The notes beneath the pieces were generated by a model that made no database searches, was not told the DNA's origin, and saw only the letters and a program-made list of their open reading frames with translations. A stretch of 64,000 nucleotides of DNA. Source: Magnaporthiopsis rhizophila (taxonomy: Eukaryota; Ascomycota; Sordariomycetes; Magnaporthales; Magnaporthaceae). Every line of letters begins with the position of its first letter. Position 1 is the stretch's first letter. Below are positions 42,228-55,300 of this stretch, in pieces. The stretch is from NCBI GenBank assembly GCA_003049465.1, contig PYSS01000139.1, positions 1-64,000 on the forward strand. The letters are read 5' to 3'. The position numbers were made by a program, and so were the translations under genes.

Positions 42228-44099
42228 TTATGGACTAGCCCAGCCGCCGGCAACGTCGACCCACTCGGCAAGACAACTACCTTCCTTGCCCTCGACGTCG
42301 ACAATATCGGTGTCGCAACGGCAGCGGCAGCCCACACCGTTCTCCTTGGGAGCGTCGAACTGATCCCAGTACTGATCCTCTTCCTGCCGCTTGCGTTCGT
42401 CCAGAGTAGTCTTCTCCAGGAAAGGCTCGCGCTCTGTCTGGCGCGCAGGAGCGTTCGCCGGGCAGTGCTGGATCGTGGTGTGACGGTAGCCGAAATCACG
42501 GAAGTAGTGGATGTCGCGCGGCGCCAGAAGGGCACCAGCAGCAAGCGAATGAATGGGCGCATCACCCCACTGTGGTACCAGGGAAGACAGGTTAGCAGCC
42601 GACTTTGACCAATAAATCACAGCAGTGTAAACTGAACGGCCAACACTTACCCGTTCCATCCAGAAGCCTCCACTGCGGTCCATCATCTCAAAAAAGTCTT
42701 CGTACTCCTGGCTGCGGAACCAGCTGAGCCGGGCAATCTCGAAGTTGGACCAGTAGTGGCACATGTTGTACTTCTCGCCCTCCATGGCCTCCGGGTCAAT
42801 GTCCTTGGGCTTGTTGCGGTTGGGGTCGCTCCGCAGGACCTCCTCGGGCAGTCCCGACTTGTCTTCTTCAGGCTCCTTGTCGGGCATCGGCTCAATAAAC
42901 ATTTCCCACAGACCCTTGGACTTGAGGCCCTTGAGCCGCTTGTAGGCCGACGCGTAACGGAAGATGTTGGGCACCGTCTCACGAAGCTCCTTGACAGCGA
43001 TGGTGAAACCGTACGTCTTGTTGGCCTCAATCATCTTCAGGAAGGGGTCACTACGTGTAAAGAAACATGTTATCAGCATCTAGCCTCGTCGCAAAGATAG
43101 GGGTCTCGTCTCGGGGGATGGCGTGTTCGTACTAGGTAATGTCGCAGAAGTACTTGATTTCGGGCTCCAGGCGCCAGTACCATTCGTATTTGGCCAGGAG
43201 AGGGTGCTTGTAGAAGAATCTGTGGTGTATTGGCCGTTAGCACATGCGAGAGAGCACACCAAAGTCGACAAGTGTTTTCGTATCGGCGTCAAGACATACC
43301 CCGAGTAGAAGCGGCACATGGAGTGATAGCTCTCCAGACCTCCGTACATGACGGCGGCGTCGCCCTGCTTGGCGATGCCCTCCTTGGCGACCTTCTCGTC
43401 GATCCAGTCAGGGTAACCCCACATGTCGGGGCCCACGAAGCCAAACTCGACAGGAGCCGAGGTGTGATTCCGGACAACCTCCTTGAAGGTCTCGTTAAAT
43501 TCGCCGTTGTTGAGGAAGACGTAAGGGTAGTGGAACCAGCGGTTGAAGTGACGCTCAATAGACTTGATAGACTGGATGACACCGTCCAGCTCTTTGTTGC
43601 GCGCCAGGACGACGAAGGCGGCATTAGCGCGCGGGGCCTTGGCGGCTTCAGTCTTGGGGTCGAGACAGCCGGTGACGAAGACCTTGTCATGGGCCTCGCT
43701 TATTTTTCTGAATGGTTGCCATGGATTAGCGATCAGCCTCTCACGGAGGAAGCTCGAAAGGGCCTTGAAGACGGGTGCCGCTGGGGATATGGCAACGGAG
43801 CAAACGTACCGGATCGCCGGGGGCGCCCCGGCTGGGATCAAGATGCTGCCATTCGAGTTCGGATGCCTCACAAACATGACGAGGATCAGAATGACGACGA
43901 TGCATGGGAACAAGATCACCACCCCCAGCGGCACCGACACGCTCGAGTTTCCTCGCAGCCGGAGAGGTCTCCGGAAGAAGGCGAGGCGTGACCAGATTTT
44001 GCTCGGCCTCTGCGGCTTGTCCTTCTCGCCAGCCGACGGGAGCGGTGGCGAGGGTCGGGGGACGAGCCGTCTGGCTCGTCTAAAGAGATCCATGGTCAT
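42228..44099 (-). CDS. GT15 alpha-1,2-mannosyltransferase (KRE2/KTR family)
   Basis: Golgi type II membrane enzyme adding alpha-1,2-mannose from GDP-mannose to N- and O-linked glycans. Exons are 43810-44099, 43300-43707, 43133-43219, 42651-43050 and 42228-42569, giving 508 residues. A cytosolic basic tail is followed by one membrane helix (LGVVILFPCIVVILILVMFV). Family blocks include ANAAFVVLARNKELDGVI, YPYVFLNNGEFNETFK, FVGPDMWGYPDWID, YHSMCRFYSGFFYKHPLL and YWRLEPEIKYFCDITYD. HYWSNFEIARLSWFRSQEY and ERWGDAPIHSLAAG follow. Introns 1 and 4 (43708-43809 and 42570-42650) are multiples of three without stops, so they look coding at first sight. The family alignment, remembered, supports removing them. 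Confidence 0.9.
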
Positions 44100-46114
44100 G
44101 AGCGACCGTGTATCCTGCGTAGACTTTTCCTATCCGCGAGGCTTGTGTCTTCTTTTGGATGGGTATATTTCTTGTTTGGCGGTGGTGCCAGGTGATTGTT
44201 GATTAAGTCGAGACGAGGCGAGAAAAAAACAAAGTCTAATGCTTCTAGAAACGTAACAATGCCGTCGTTTCGTCTCGAATAGTAGGGTCGGAAGGATCTG
44301 TGGCTATCAAGAGCGTGGCGAAGCTTTGGATGCTGCCAGGCGCATCGGGGAGGAGGGCGACGACCAGCGATATGGGCACGGTTGTGTGAAGCAATCAGCG
44401 ACCACCGCAGACCGAGCCGGGTGTGTGGCTATACTTGGCCAAATGCGAGTAACGAGCGGCAGGGACGAGTCCCGTTGAACTGAAGTCGCGAGTGGGAGGA
44501 GGTTGGGCGATGGTGATTGACGGAGACGGGTCGAGGAAACAGCCCGGTGATGGAGGCGCGTTCCAAGAATGAGCAATGGATAAAAAAATAATAATTGACA
44601 GACGGTAAACAAGGGGTCGCCTCAAAACCCCAAAAAGGGCTGGGCTTGCTTATGGCGGAGCGACTCGCCTGCCCTCGACAGTGCGAGCAGAACAGAACAG
44701 GATTATTGCTGCTGTAAAGGGGGGACAGCTAAGGCAGACATTGGGGCCAGTCAGATGCGGCCGTTGCGGTCGTCAAGATGTTGCGATGTGGCTTTCTCTG
44801 GCGAAGAAGCGATGTCGAGACAGCAGGATGGATGGGATCCTCTGGCCAGGTCTTTCTTCGGACCAGCTCTGATAAGAGAAGGCGTGCGCGAGATTGGGAC
44901 TTGGCGGGTCCGGGAGGCGCCCGGGTCAATTTTTCATTGAGAGATTACGGAGCCAACCGTGGCTGGAACGCCTACTCCAGGAGGATGTGGGGTCACGTCA
45001 GGGCCATCTGCCAATCAGCAAGACAGAGAACCGCTAGCTCTTGGCAGCGGTTGTGGCTTGCCTGCCAGCTGGCAATTGACTGACGGCCGCAGGACTTCCC
45101 GTGTGCTGCAGGACTGGACATCTTGCTCTGTGCAGAACAAGCCCCTTGAACAAACGGCCCGCACTGGCCCCCTTTTTATCCTCTCCCGCCTGGTTTTTCG
45201 GGTGCTCCAAGATCTGGGCTGGCGATTGGGCTTGGTTTGGTTGCAACCTACCAAAAAAAAAATATGCCCCTGCGACGTCATTTGCCCTACTGCGAGCCCC
45301 TTTTCGCGTTCCCACATTGGAAGTAACCGATGACTGCTTAAAATTTGGGAGGACATCCATCCCGAATCTCGAACGAGCTGGTCGTATCTGCGGGAGGGGA
45401 AGGGAAAAAAAAAAATAAGAAAGAAAGAAAGAAAATAACAAAAGAGAGCGGGCTCCCTGGCGGAATCCCCTGAAAACTGCCGCCATTGGCTGGGCCTGCA
45501 CGCTGACGGTTCCACCACCGCCTCGGACTTGGGAACCCATGGATTATTGGTAAATCAGGCGGCATGCAGCTTGCATTTCCTGCGTCGCCCGGTGGGATGG
45601 GCGGGAGGATGGATGCTGCACTTCACGGACATTGGCTCGGAGAGACATCACGTGAGCCGCCCATCGGCCTGGGCGAATCGCTCAACGAGTGTTGGGACCG
45701 AGAGACGCCAACAACCGGCCAATCTTTGTGCTTTCACTCACGCCGCACTGAAAGGTCAGATCTTCGCAAGAGTAGGTTCCCTGGGATGACAGGTTAAGTC
45801 ACCTTTAAAGCGTACAAGAACTCGGGGATCTGTGCCCTCGTTGGCTTCGCAGAACCCTCGTCGCTCTTGAAATTTTCGACAGACACGCGCTCGCCTCAGA
45901 ATCTGATGCCATCAGCCGCTGGAAACCCGGCCAGCATCATCGAGCAAATTCCATCTATTGCACCACAAAGACCACGGCTTGGGGAGGGGAATCACGGTCG
46001 TGATGGAATATCCCCATGCGTTTTCTTTTCCGTATCGTACTTCTTTTCAGATTTTAGGTACAACGTCAGAGGCAAACAATAAATAAATCCCAGCCGTCAA
46101 CGAGCCCGCTCCAC
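44100..46114. other. 2-kb intergenic interval
   Basis: Upstream region of the mannosyltransferase and 3' flank of the dehydratase. Purine-rich low-complexity sequence lies at 45404-45440. No TATA box in the right position and no coding exon are recognised. Confidence 0.5.
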
Positions 46115-48293
46115 CTACCAGCTAGGCTCAGCCAGGTCGGTCACGGCACCGTGGCTGGCGTCGCCGACGAGGCGGGCGTACTTTGCCAGCACGCCACGGA
46201 GCGGCTTGGTCTTGGGCGGGGCCCAGGCCTCGCGCCTGCGGGCCAGCTCGGCCAGGATGGCGGGCTCGTTGTCAACCCCTTCTGCGTCTGTGGTGACGCG
46301 GTCGATGGCGATGATCTCGAGCTTGTTGGCGACGGCGTCAATGCGGACGAGGTCGCCGTCCTTCACCAGCGCGATGGGCCCGCCGCTGGCGGCCTCGGGC
46401 ACGACGTGGCCGACGATGAAGCCGTGACTGGCGCCGCTGTAGCGGCCGTCGGTGACGAGGGCGACGTTGGAGAGCCCGGCGCCCATGATGGCGGCCGACG
46501 CGCGCAGCTGCTCGGGCATCCCCGGCCCGCCCTTGGGCCCCTCGTAGCGCACGATGACGACGAGGTTGCCGTCGGTGGCCTTGATCTCGCTGTTGGCCAG
46601 GGCCGCGTCGAGTTCGTGCTCCTTGTCGTAGACGCGCGCGCGGCCCGTGAACGACAAACCCTCCTTGCCCGTGATCTTGGCCACGGCGCCGCCCGGGGCC
46701 AGGTTTCCGCGGAGCACGCGGATGTGTCCCGTCTTCTTGATGGGGTCGTCCAGGGGCCGGATGATCTTTTGGCCCGGGTCCAGGGACGGCCAGTCGGCGC
46801 AGTTCTCGGCCAGCGTCTTGCCCGTCACGGTGGGGATGGTGCCGTCGATGAGCCCGGCGGCGATGAGCATCTTGAGCACCGACGGGGTGCCGCCGACGCG
46901 GTACAGGTCCTCCATGTAGAACTCGCCCGACGGGGCCAGGTCGGCCAGGAAGGGGACGCGGCCGCTGGTGCGGTCGATGTCGTCGATGGTCAGCGGCACG
47001 TCGGCCGAGTTGGCCATGGCCAGGAAGTGCAGCACGCCGTTGGTGGAGCCGCCGAGCACCATGGTGAGCACGAGGGCGTTCTCGAACGCGGCCCGTGTCA
47101 GCAGGTCGCGCGGCCGAATGTCCTTTTCCATGATGAGCTTGATGGCCTCGGCCGCGCGCTCGCACTCGCGCGCCTTCTCGGGCGACGTCGCCGGGTACGA
47201 GGAGCTGCCGGGCAGGCACAGGCCCATGGCCTCGATGGCCGTCGACATGGTGTTGGCCGTGTACATGCCTCCGCACGCGCCCGCGCCCGGACAGGCGTGG
47301 CGCTCGATGTCGTCCATGACGTCGGACGGGGTGGGGTCTGCGCCGTTGACCTTGGGCGCGTTGGCACACGGCTTGAGCTTGCCGTAGATGTAGGCGCCCG
47401 ACGCCTCGTAGCACGTCGAGATGTTGATGGGTCGGCCGAGCAGCTCCGAGTGGCCCTTGTTGATGGTGCCGCCGTAGATCATGAGGAACGGCCGGTTGTG
47501 GCGCGCGGCCGCGATGATCACGCCGGGCATGTTCTTGTCGCAGCCCGGGATGGAGATGTTGGCATCGTGGTGTTGTGCGCACGTTACCGTCTCGATGCTG
47601 TCGGCAATGATCTCACGCGTCTGCAATGAAAATCGCATCCCTTTTCGGTAGTGTCACGGAGTACTCGGGTTGTCAGCTACGTCCGTCACCCAGGGGGTAA
47701 GAAAGAGCCGTGGCCGTCTTACCTTCTCCTCCCATGGTGATGGCATCAGACACGCCCACGGTGTTGTACTGCCATGCCAGCATATCCTGCTTCAGCACTG
47801 CCTTCTTCACAATCTTTCCCAGGTCGAGCACTGCCCTCTATTAGCCGTTGTGTCTCGTGAGTGCCACGATGCCGGGCTGAGCGCGCTTGCTTACAGTGAG
47901 TGCTGGTAGCCACCCACTTGCCACGTTAGCTGCGATCCCTTTTAAGTAATTCAGAGACATTTCGCTTTCAAGTGATGGAACATCTCGTACTTGCACGGGT
48001 TTCCCTCCCACCATACGGTGGCGATGCCAACTTGCGGGGCATTCTTCATCATCTCCTTGTTTGGCACGCCGGATGCGTAGAGCATGGCCTGGGGACCATG
48101 GAAGAGGGCTGTCAGCATCTCGTGGCATCCTCTAAGGCACAAGAGACGTCAGACAGACCTGGGCGCCGGGGAAGTCATGACCCCTTGTGATCTTGGCCGA
48201 GTATCTGTTGAGAGGTCCGCCAGGGGGAAGACGCTCCCAGTCGAGATAGTCCCCGGGTTTGGTCTCGCGGCTGTGTTCTTGCTGCTCGCTCAT
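46115..48293 (-). CDS. Dihydroxy-acid dehydratase (IlvD/Edd family) with microexon
   Basis: Fe-S enzyme that dehydrates 2,3-dihydroxy acids, in ILV3 the third step of branched-chain amino acid synthesis. Exons are 48159-48293, 47991-48088, 47895-47902 (8 nt), 47723-47830 and 46115-47640, giving 624 residues. Splicing restores NPCNTHLLDLGKIV exactly. Cluster ligands are Cys77 (NPC), Cys150 (IPGCDKN, with Lys152) and Cys239 (GAGACGG). RYEGPKGGPGMPE, LVTDGRYSGASHGFIVGH and VPEAASGGPIALVKDGD are the C-terminal family blocks. The N-terminus (MSEQQEHSRETKPGD) is acidic and lacks a mitochondrial presequence, so this is likely a non-mitochondrial paralogue or related sugar-acid dehydratase. Confidence 0.9.
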
Positions 48294-49878
48294 TGTGGCT
48301 GTGTGTTGTGAGTCCTAAGGAATGTGTTTTTTTGTTCTCCCTCGCAACGGTCTTTCCGGGCTAGTCGACGATGCTGTGAATCACGTTGGTGCTCTGCAAG
48401 GCTCAACGTAAGGGACGGAGAGGTGCCGTGTTTCTGATTCCGTGATCGAGTTCTCTCGGCGTTTGCTACAAATAGCAGATAAAATGGAACAGCGACAGCT
48501 AGACACGGTGATTATCACGAATGCAGGTTCGGCTAGCAACGCAGACTATTCCGACAAAACCCCCCAAGTATTAAGTGAAAACAGTGTTCCGAGTGCACTG
48601 CGGCTCACACTTGGGGAAGGCCCGGGGTCGGAGCTCTTGCTGAGAGGGATTACCCAGCGAGAGTCCACGGTGGCTGATGAATACCAAGACAGGTATTGGA
48701 CCGGGATTTTCCACGACGGAGAGAAATGCGGGGGGGCCAAAGGTCCACCGGTGCTTGCACAGAACTTCAAGTCGAGACATCCTGGCTGTGGGGTCATGAC
48801 GAGGCTTGTTATAATTTTTTTCTTTTCTTTTGGGTACGTTTCTGTGGCTCCGGAGAGAGGGCTCAATGGAGGTTGAGGGGCAAACCATGACGACACATGA
48901 GGATACGCATCGGGCAGCCGGCCGATGAACCCCTCGACTCAATAAAGCCGGGCCCAGACCAGACCGGAGCGGAAGTGGCATTATGTGTGGTCATGGCGTG
49001 TGTCCCCCCACGCACAGCACAGACGACGAGTTTCGCATGACACAAACCAAACTGTCCCACGGTAGACCCGTTTTTGTGCGCGGGGTACGAATCGCGGACG
49101 CGTGGATGGCGCCAATAGGTGAGTGAGGGTGGTAGTCGTGGACAGTGGAGAGGAGGTCGATAGGTCGTATCCGGTTCCGTCTGGTGGTGACAGGGTCACT
49201 CGACCGCCTGCTCGTTGCCATTGTGCGACGGAAGGGACACACATGGAGGTACCTGGGTATACGTAAGTGGTCACCTAGGTAGGTGGTACCTAGGTGTTTC
49301 CCCCACTGATGTTGAAAAGGTTGACGTTATGAATTAAAATGAAATCTGGTTGTGCATAGGTGGAACAATTGGGGGTCGATACGAGCGAGCTAAATGGTGC
49401 GAAAGCGATGTAGTGGAGCCTGTCATTAATTCCTTTTTCCCGATTTCGGCGAGGCGGGGCCTTCGGCCTGGTCTTTCCCGGAAGGCCGACTCCGGCCAAA
49501 GGACAAGACAAGGAAGGCGCGTCCTTCATGGATCTGAAGACGACGGGAAGCCACGTTTCTTTGTTGGATCAAACACTTCTGTATTTGGTAAAAGGTCCCG
49601 TACCGCGCCCTCAAATCCCTGGGTATCACTCGCCTCCCTCTCTGGGTATTGAATCCTCCTGACAAATCCAATGAACGCCCCGTTGATGGCCCGGTTCTGA
49701 AAATGCCCGCGTCCTAGCCATCAAAGATGCCCCTGATAAAGTCTAATCCCAAACTCTCTATGCATGCCCGTGTCCATGCCCATGCCCATGCCCATGCCCA
49801 ATGTCCTGCGATGCTCCCCGTGCGGAACCCATAGCGAATAAGATTAAGCCATCAAAGAAACACTCCTGTCAAAATCTG
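48294..49878. other. Intergenic between dehydratase and P450
   Basis: 1.6 kb upstream of the dehydratase and downstream of the P450, both minus strand. It holds two ACCTAGGT palindromes (49273-49280 and 49288-49295) and a CCATGC tandem repeat at 49774-49803. No coding exon is supported. Confidence 0.5.
49774..49803. repeat. (CCATGC)n tandem repeat
   Basis: About four and a half hexamer units just downstream of the P450 stop codon. Confidence 0.9.
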
Positions 49879-52398
49879 TTATTGCGCCGCCGCGGCGTCG
49901 TCGAGGAGCTGCACCGCCACCTCGGACCGCGGCGTCAACGAGCACTCAAAGGGGTAAGGGTACCTGTTTATGTGGGGACAAGTTTGTTCCTCCGTTAGCG
50001 ACTAATACTCGAGGAGGAGAATGGAGGAAGAGGATTGGGCTTACACTTGACCCCTGAACGACAGCTTCACATCGACGTCGCGCGGCTGCCCGTCCGGGCC
50101 CCTAGGCGGACCGACATCGAGGGTGGCCAGGATGGTGGCGAAGACGATGAGCAGGCTGTTCTCGGCCAGGTGTTTGCCCACGCACACCCTGCGCCCGAAA
50201 CCAAAGTTGCCCGTCGGGAAGGGTTCTCCCCGGCCGAGCACCGTGTCGTCGCTGCTGCTGCTGTTGCTGAAACCACCACCACTTCCCTTGGGCAAGTACC
50301 GCTCGGGCAGGAACGCGTCCGGGTCCGAGTAGACAGTCCGGTCGTGCGTCATGGCCCACACGTTCTGGTACACGACGGTGCCGCGCGGGATGAACATGCC
50401 GCGGTACTCGTCGTCCTCGAGCGACGCGTGCGGGATCCCCAGCGGCGACAGCGGGCTGCTGCGGAACACCTCCTGCAGCACCAGCTTGAGGTAGTGCAAC
50501 TGCGGTAGGTCGTCCCACGTAGGGAGTCGTAGCGGCTGCTGCTCTTCCTCCTGGGCCGCTGTTGCTGTCGCCCCCGGCCCCTGCCTCAGCACGCGGTCCA
50601 TCTCTTCCTGTGCCCGCTTCTGTACCCGTGGGTTCTGCATCATATACATGATGAAGAGCCTCACCGTGGTTGCTGTCTGTATTCCCCAAAAGAAAAACGG
50701 CGGATTACGACCGAGTCAGTCAAGTGCCCGCCTAAAGTAGGTACTTCCTCAAGCCCTTGTCGGTGCCCGTGGTGTGGATGGAAAGAGATCGTTACTCGCG
50801 CGCCTTACTTACCGTTTCACTTCCGGCAATGAGCACCGTGGCGGCCGCTCCCTTGATGTCGTCCATGGCGAAGCTGTTGGGCAGTCCATTCTCGGCGTTC
50901 TCGTGGTATATCTCGAGCCTCTCGCGGACGAAACACTTCTTCATCGTCTTGTTCTTCTGTTCTCAGGGGAGCGAGCCACGCAAACCGTCAGCATTCATAT
51001 CCAGCTTCCCCATCCCGCGTCGTCCCCGCCTTCTCGAACTTCCACGGAACGTTTTATGTTTTTTCGGGGTGTAGCAGATTCGGATGTAACCCAACGTAAT
51101 GAGGCAAAAAATCGTAGGAGGTTGCAATGCAGGGAAAGACAGACAAGCGCTTACCGCGTCGCTCAGGGCCGCCTCGAAGGGCTCGTTCGTCACGTTCTCA
51201 ATCGCCGGCTTCCATTTCTGCGCATACCTGACTCGTTCCATAAACGGCAGCCAGGACGGCAAAAATCTGGCTTCAAAGTTTCCAAGTTCGTCCAGGTCAG
51301 TGACACGTGTGTCTTTCAGGGGATGGAGGGGTCATGACGAAGGGTCTCAATTAGAGAGGGGAAGGGGTGCGGGGAATTCGGGGATGGATTGGAACCACAC
51401 ATACTCATCGGAAACCTGTCGACGATGCTCCCCGCCGGCGGACCGGCATTCCCGATGGCGTCGGCAGCCTTGTCCGAGAGACCGACGTAGCGGTCCTCGT
51501 CGCCCTGGAGCTCGATACCGTACGCGCAGTCCATGACCACGCCCACGGCGAAGCGGCGCGCGATCAAGCTCCAGCTTGCCGGCCGCCTCGCCATCGCCGC
51601 CACGGCCCGGACGGCCTCACGCCGCTGGGCGTCGCGGTAATCGGGCACCCGCGTCCGCGAGAAGGGCGGCTGCAGCGCCCGTCGGTGTTGAAGCATCTTG
51701 GGGCCCCAGGGGAGCCACGTCAGAGTCGGTGCCCAGCCCATCCTGCTCAAGGGAGGAAAGTGTAAAAGGTCGGTTAGCTTTATCACGGCCTCTCGCGTAC
51801 TGTATCGTCTGTAACCCCCTGTTGCCGCGTTGTCCACCCGTCAACGCATGGTCCTCCTGACACCACTATACTATACTCACATTTCCCACAGGACGAACCG
51901 CGGACGGTCGCCGTAGTTGTAGCCACGCTTGTCAAGCAGCTCCACGGCGGCCTCGGCGCTGTTGAGCACAATCCACTTTTGGCCAAAGGCCGAGAAGTAG
52001 AGAACATCGGAGTCTATATGACCATCATGGGTCGTGTCAGCCAAACATGGCCACGAAATCCCGGCTCGGAAGCTTATTTATTAGAAAAACAACGCACCGT
52101 ACTCTGCGCCCCACTCGGCATACTTCTTGAACGGCGCCTCGAAGGGGACCACGCGCGAGTGTCCCAGCAGGAACTCGCCAGGGGGCCCGGGTGGGAGCGG
52201 AAGCCGCCTCGCGCGGAGGCGCCGGCGGTGACGGTTCTGGGTGAGCGCGGCGGGGCGCAGCGGCTCCGGCAGCAGCTTGGCCAGCACCATGGCCAGGCCC
52301 AGCAGGCCGAAGCTCACGACGAGGGCCAGCGTGCTCGACGAGGAGCCTAGGGGCGAGGCCGACGTGCATGACCACGCCATTGCCCGGAGGAGGACCAT
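49879..52398 (-). CDS. Cytochrome P450 monooxygenase
   Basis: Membrane-anchored heme-thiolate oxygenase. Seven exons: 52098-52398, 51881-52013, 51405-51742, 51155-51270, 50813-50956, 50045-50676 and 49879-49963, together 582 residues in one frame. The N-terminal helix (STLALVVSFGLLGLAMVLAKLL) precedes the hinge LPLPPGPPGEFLLGH. Later come VLYFSAFGQKWIVLNS, the WxxxR C-helix (LQHRRALQPPF), the I-helix AATVLIAGSETT, ExxR as EVFR and PERY. The heme loop is GNFGFGRRVCVGKH with Cys509. The last exon gives YPYPFECSLTPRSE. A Ser run (FSNSSSSDD) sits just before the heme loop. It is not closely similar to the P450 at 15986. The substrate is unknown. Confidence 0.88.
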
Positions 52399-55300
52399 CT
52401 TGTCTTGTGTTTTTTTTTGTTTTTTTTCTTCCCTGGTGCTTGGGGTTCAGCCGCGTGGTGAGCCGTGTGATGGTTCCGAGGCTGAAAAGGAGAGGAAGAG
52501 GAAGACGATGAAGAAGAAGAAGAAAGCTAACAAAAACGAAGGTGGAAGAAAGAGCGTGTTGCCTGGCTCCCTTTCTTCGTGTGAAGGAAGGGGAGGAAGG
52601 GGAGAGGAGAAGATATACAAGAAAAATACAACCGGTGAAACCAAACGAGAAAAAAAAAAGAAAAGAAAAAAAAAAAAAAAATAAGTCCGTGGGCGATATG
52701 ATACTGGGGGCCACCAGCCGTCGGCGGGCAGTGGGACTCCCTCCAGTGACGAGGAGGAGGGAGTGTTAGGCCCCCAGGCGGATGATAGGGGTGGGTATGT
52801 TTCTTGTGTCTGTGTCTGTGTCCGTGTTTGTGTCTGGGTCTGCCTGCGGACGAGGCAGGGAGCGGTTCCACTGATTTGTTTTGACGGCGGGAGGGCCCGG
52901 CGGGCAACTGCTGAAATAGCACGCAGTGCGACGTCAGGTTGATTATATGAAGGGTCCGGGTATGACAGAAACGCCGGTGATGGCGAGGGGTTGGTGGTTG
53001 CTGCTGCTGCTGTTGGATAGCCGGAAGCTGTCGTGGTTGCATGCCACACACACACGTCTTTTTGTTGCCTGCCAGGTCTGTCTGTCACAAGCTTGCCTCT
53101 CTCTCTCTCTCCCTGACGGGCATTTAAGTAAAAAATGGGATGGCTGCTGCCGCCGAGCTCGTATGTGTTGAGGTGGCGCATTTGGCGTTGTAAGAACTGG
53201 GTATGCAAGCGCCGAACCTGGAAGGGGAAAATAATAATGATACAAATAATAATAAGAATAATAATAAGAATAATAAAAAAAAAAGAAAAAAAAAAAAGAA
53301 GCTCCCCTGTCCTTCCTCCATCCTATCCCCACTCCCAAAGGGATAGAAGAAAAACTGGAAAGGAAAGAAGGAAAGCTATCCCGTGGAACCATGATCCCAG
53401 ACGAGTCAGCGAACCTCTTGCCGGTCGAGATGGCTACCAACACCAACAGCCGGCCACCGTCCTGCAGTGACTCGGCCGGGTGGCAGACGTGGCAGGGGCA
53501 AGGGGTCCAGGAAAAAAAAATGTCAGGCATTATAAGAGAGATGACAATAAAGGGAGAACGGACGGAAAAATAGAGATAAAACAAAGAGGACAATATTCGG
53601 ACCAAAAAAAAAGGCCACTGCACAAGAGAGCGGGGCCGGTTTACCGTGTGGTTGTTTGTCACCGCCCACCCCTCCTCTCTCACTCTCCGTCCACCTCATC
53701 TTGTTTATTCACCGGTCCTGTTTCGGTTACTCTTGCAAACTCCCTTCCCTGGGTCACCAAATTGCACGTCAATGGGAGGCGCCTGCTAGCTCGTCATGCA
53801 AACAGGCAGTGCGCCATGGCACCGCGTAGTGTGTGTAGCGACCTTGCGTCGATCACAGTGATGTCTTATGTCTTTATTTTTGCTTTTTTCATCCCTAACT
53901 CCTTTCCGGGTTGCTTCCGAGACTCAGGCGCCGCAATATAGTCATGCGCTCGGTCCCTCATTCGTCCAGCAGGGTAGTCTTTTTTTTTTTTTTTTAAGCA
54001 CGCCACAAGCTTGTGACGCCTCATCCTTGATGTCGTGGACACAGTAGGTATATCGACGCACCTTTTGGAGCCAGTGAGAATCAGCCGTCTCGTGTACGAT
54101 GGGGTACCGGAGAGAAGAGCAAGAAAAAAAATACGCGGGTGATCTGCCCGACGCATCCGCAAGAGGGGAGGGAAAAAAAACCACATCTTTGAGAAGACGG
54201 ATGCCTCCGACTAGGTCTAGCCCTCGAGAACACCCTGGTGGCGGCATTGTCAACCCCCACTGCTTATTTCCTAATTTTTTCTGTGTAATCTTTTTTCTGT
54301 GCCTGTGTTTCTCCCTATTGGTCTTTCTTTTGGAATAGGCTAGGCTCTAGCCTCGACATGGCAAGCCCCGCTAGGACTTTCATCCCTTGCTTCTTGTTTC
54401 TTTTTCTCTTGGGGCACACCTCCCTCTCCTCCGGGTTGGTTGGTACCTGACCGGCTGACATTTGATGAGACTCGGCAGGCAGATGCATAGGTATCAGGCT
54501 GCCGCGATGCGGAACATAGGGCGTCTCTCCAAAATGCTTTGCGGTCTGCGATCTCGACCGACATGGAAGATGCTTGGAGTGCTTGGTCCGTGGTCGTCTC
54601 GTCTCTGTGCCGGCCTTGATCGGACCAGGCGGCAGGTCCCAGACTGCTGGGGAGGGAGTGGGCGGACACTCGGACGCAGGACAACGTTAAGGCAACAAGC
54701 GAAATGTAGCGGCGGTGTCAAGGCCGTGCGCCTGACAAGAGCGGAAGGGAGACAGAATCAGGCCTTGCCACATCCGAACAGGCCCGCATATGCCGCCCCG
54801 TCCTTCTTCGGCCTGGCGCGGCGTGGCGTCCAGGCGGTGTCGTCGGCACGAAGCACGGCATCGAGGGCTGTTCCCTGATCGTGGCTGGCCTCGGTGTCGG
54901 GGCGTGCGGGGGTGTGGACGCCCTCAGGGACGGTCAGATGCTGCGTGCGGTGTTTCGATCTGACCCAAAATGCGACGGACCCAGAAAAAAACGTCCCCCG
55001 GTTGCGATGTGGGAAGAGAGGGAGGGGCAGGGGCGGGGCGGAAAAAAAGACCAGAGCAGAAGATGGGACGTCTCGGCAGTGTCGTGTCTGCCGACCAGGG
55101 TCGGGGTGGGATGCGCGCAGTCGTGGTCATGTCGAGGGTCGTGTCATGGTCCGTGGGATGGGCAACAGGAACCTGGAACGCGGGCAAAATTGGCAGGCGG
55201 CCGGGATTTGACGGCCAAAGAACCCTTGCCGGCGGCGAGGGAGGCGGCGGAGGCGGATGGGAGTGGGTAGACTGGATGGAGGGCGTTGCATGGAGCACCC

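Noticed and set aside
46151..47629. 492-codon plus-strand open frame
   Set aside because: Antisense shadow of the dehydratase last exon, His/Gly/Arg-rich with no domain.
46115..52398. A complete resistance-type metabolite cluster
   Set aside because: Only a dehydratase and a P450 are present. No cyclase, synthase or transporter is in the window.
52447..53683. Overlapping 170-250-codon frames with poly-Phe/Tyr stretches
   Set aside because: They arise from A- and AAT-rich low-complexity DNA and have no protein-like composition.
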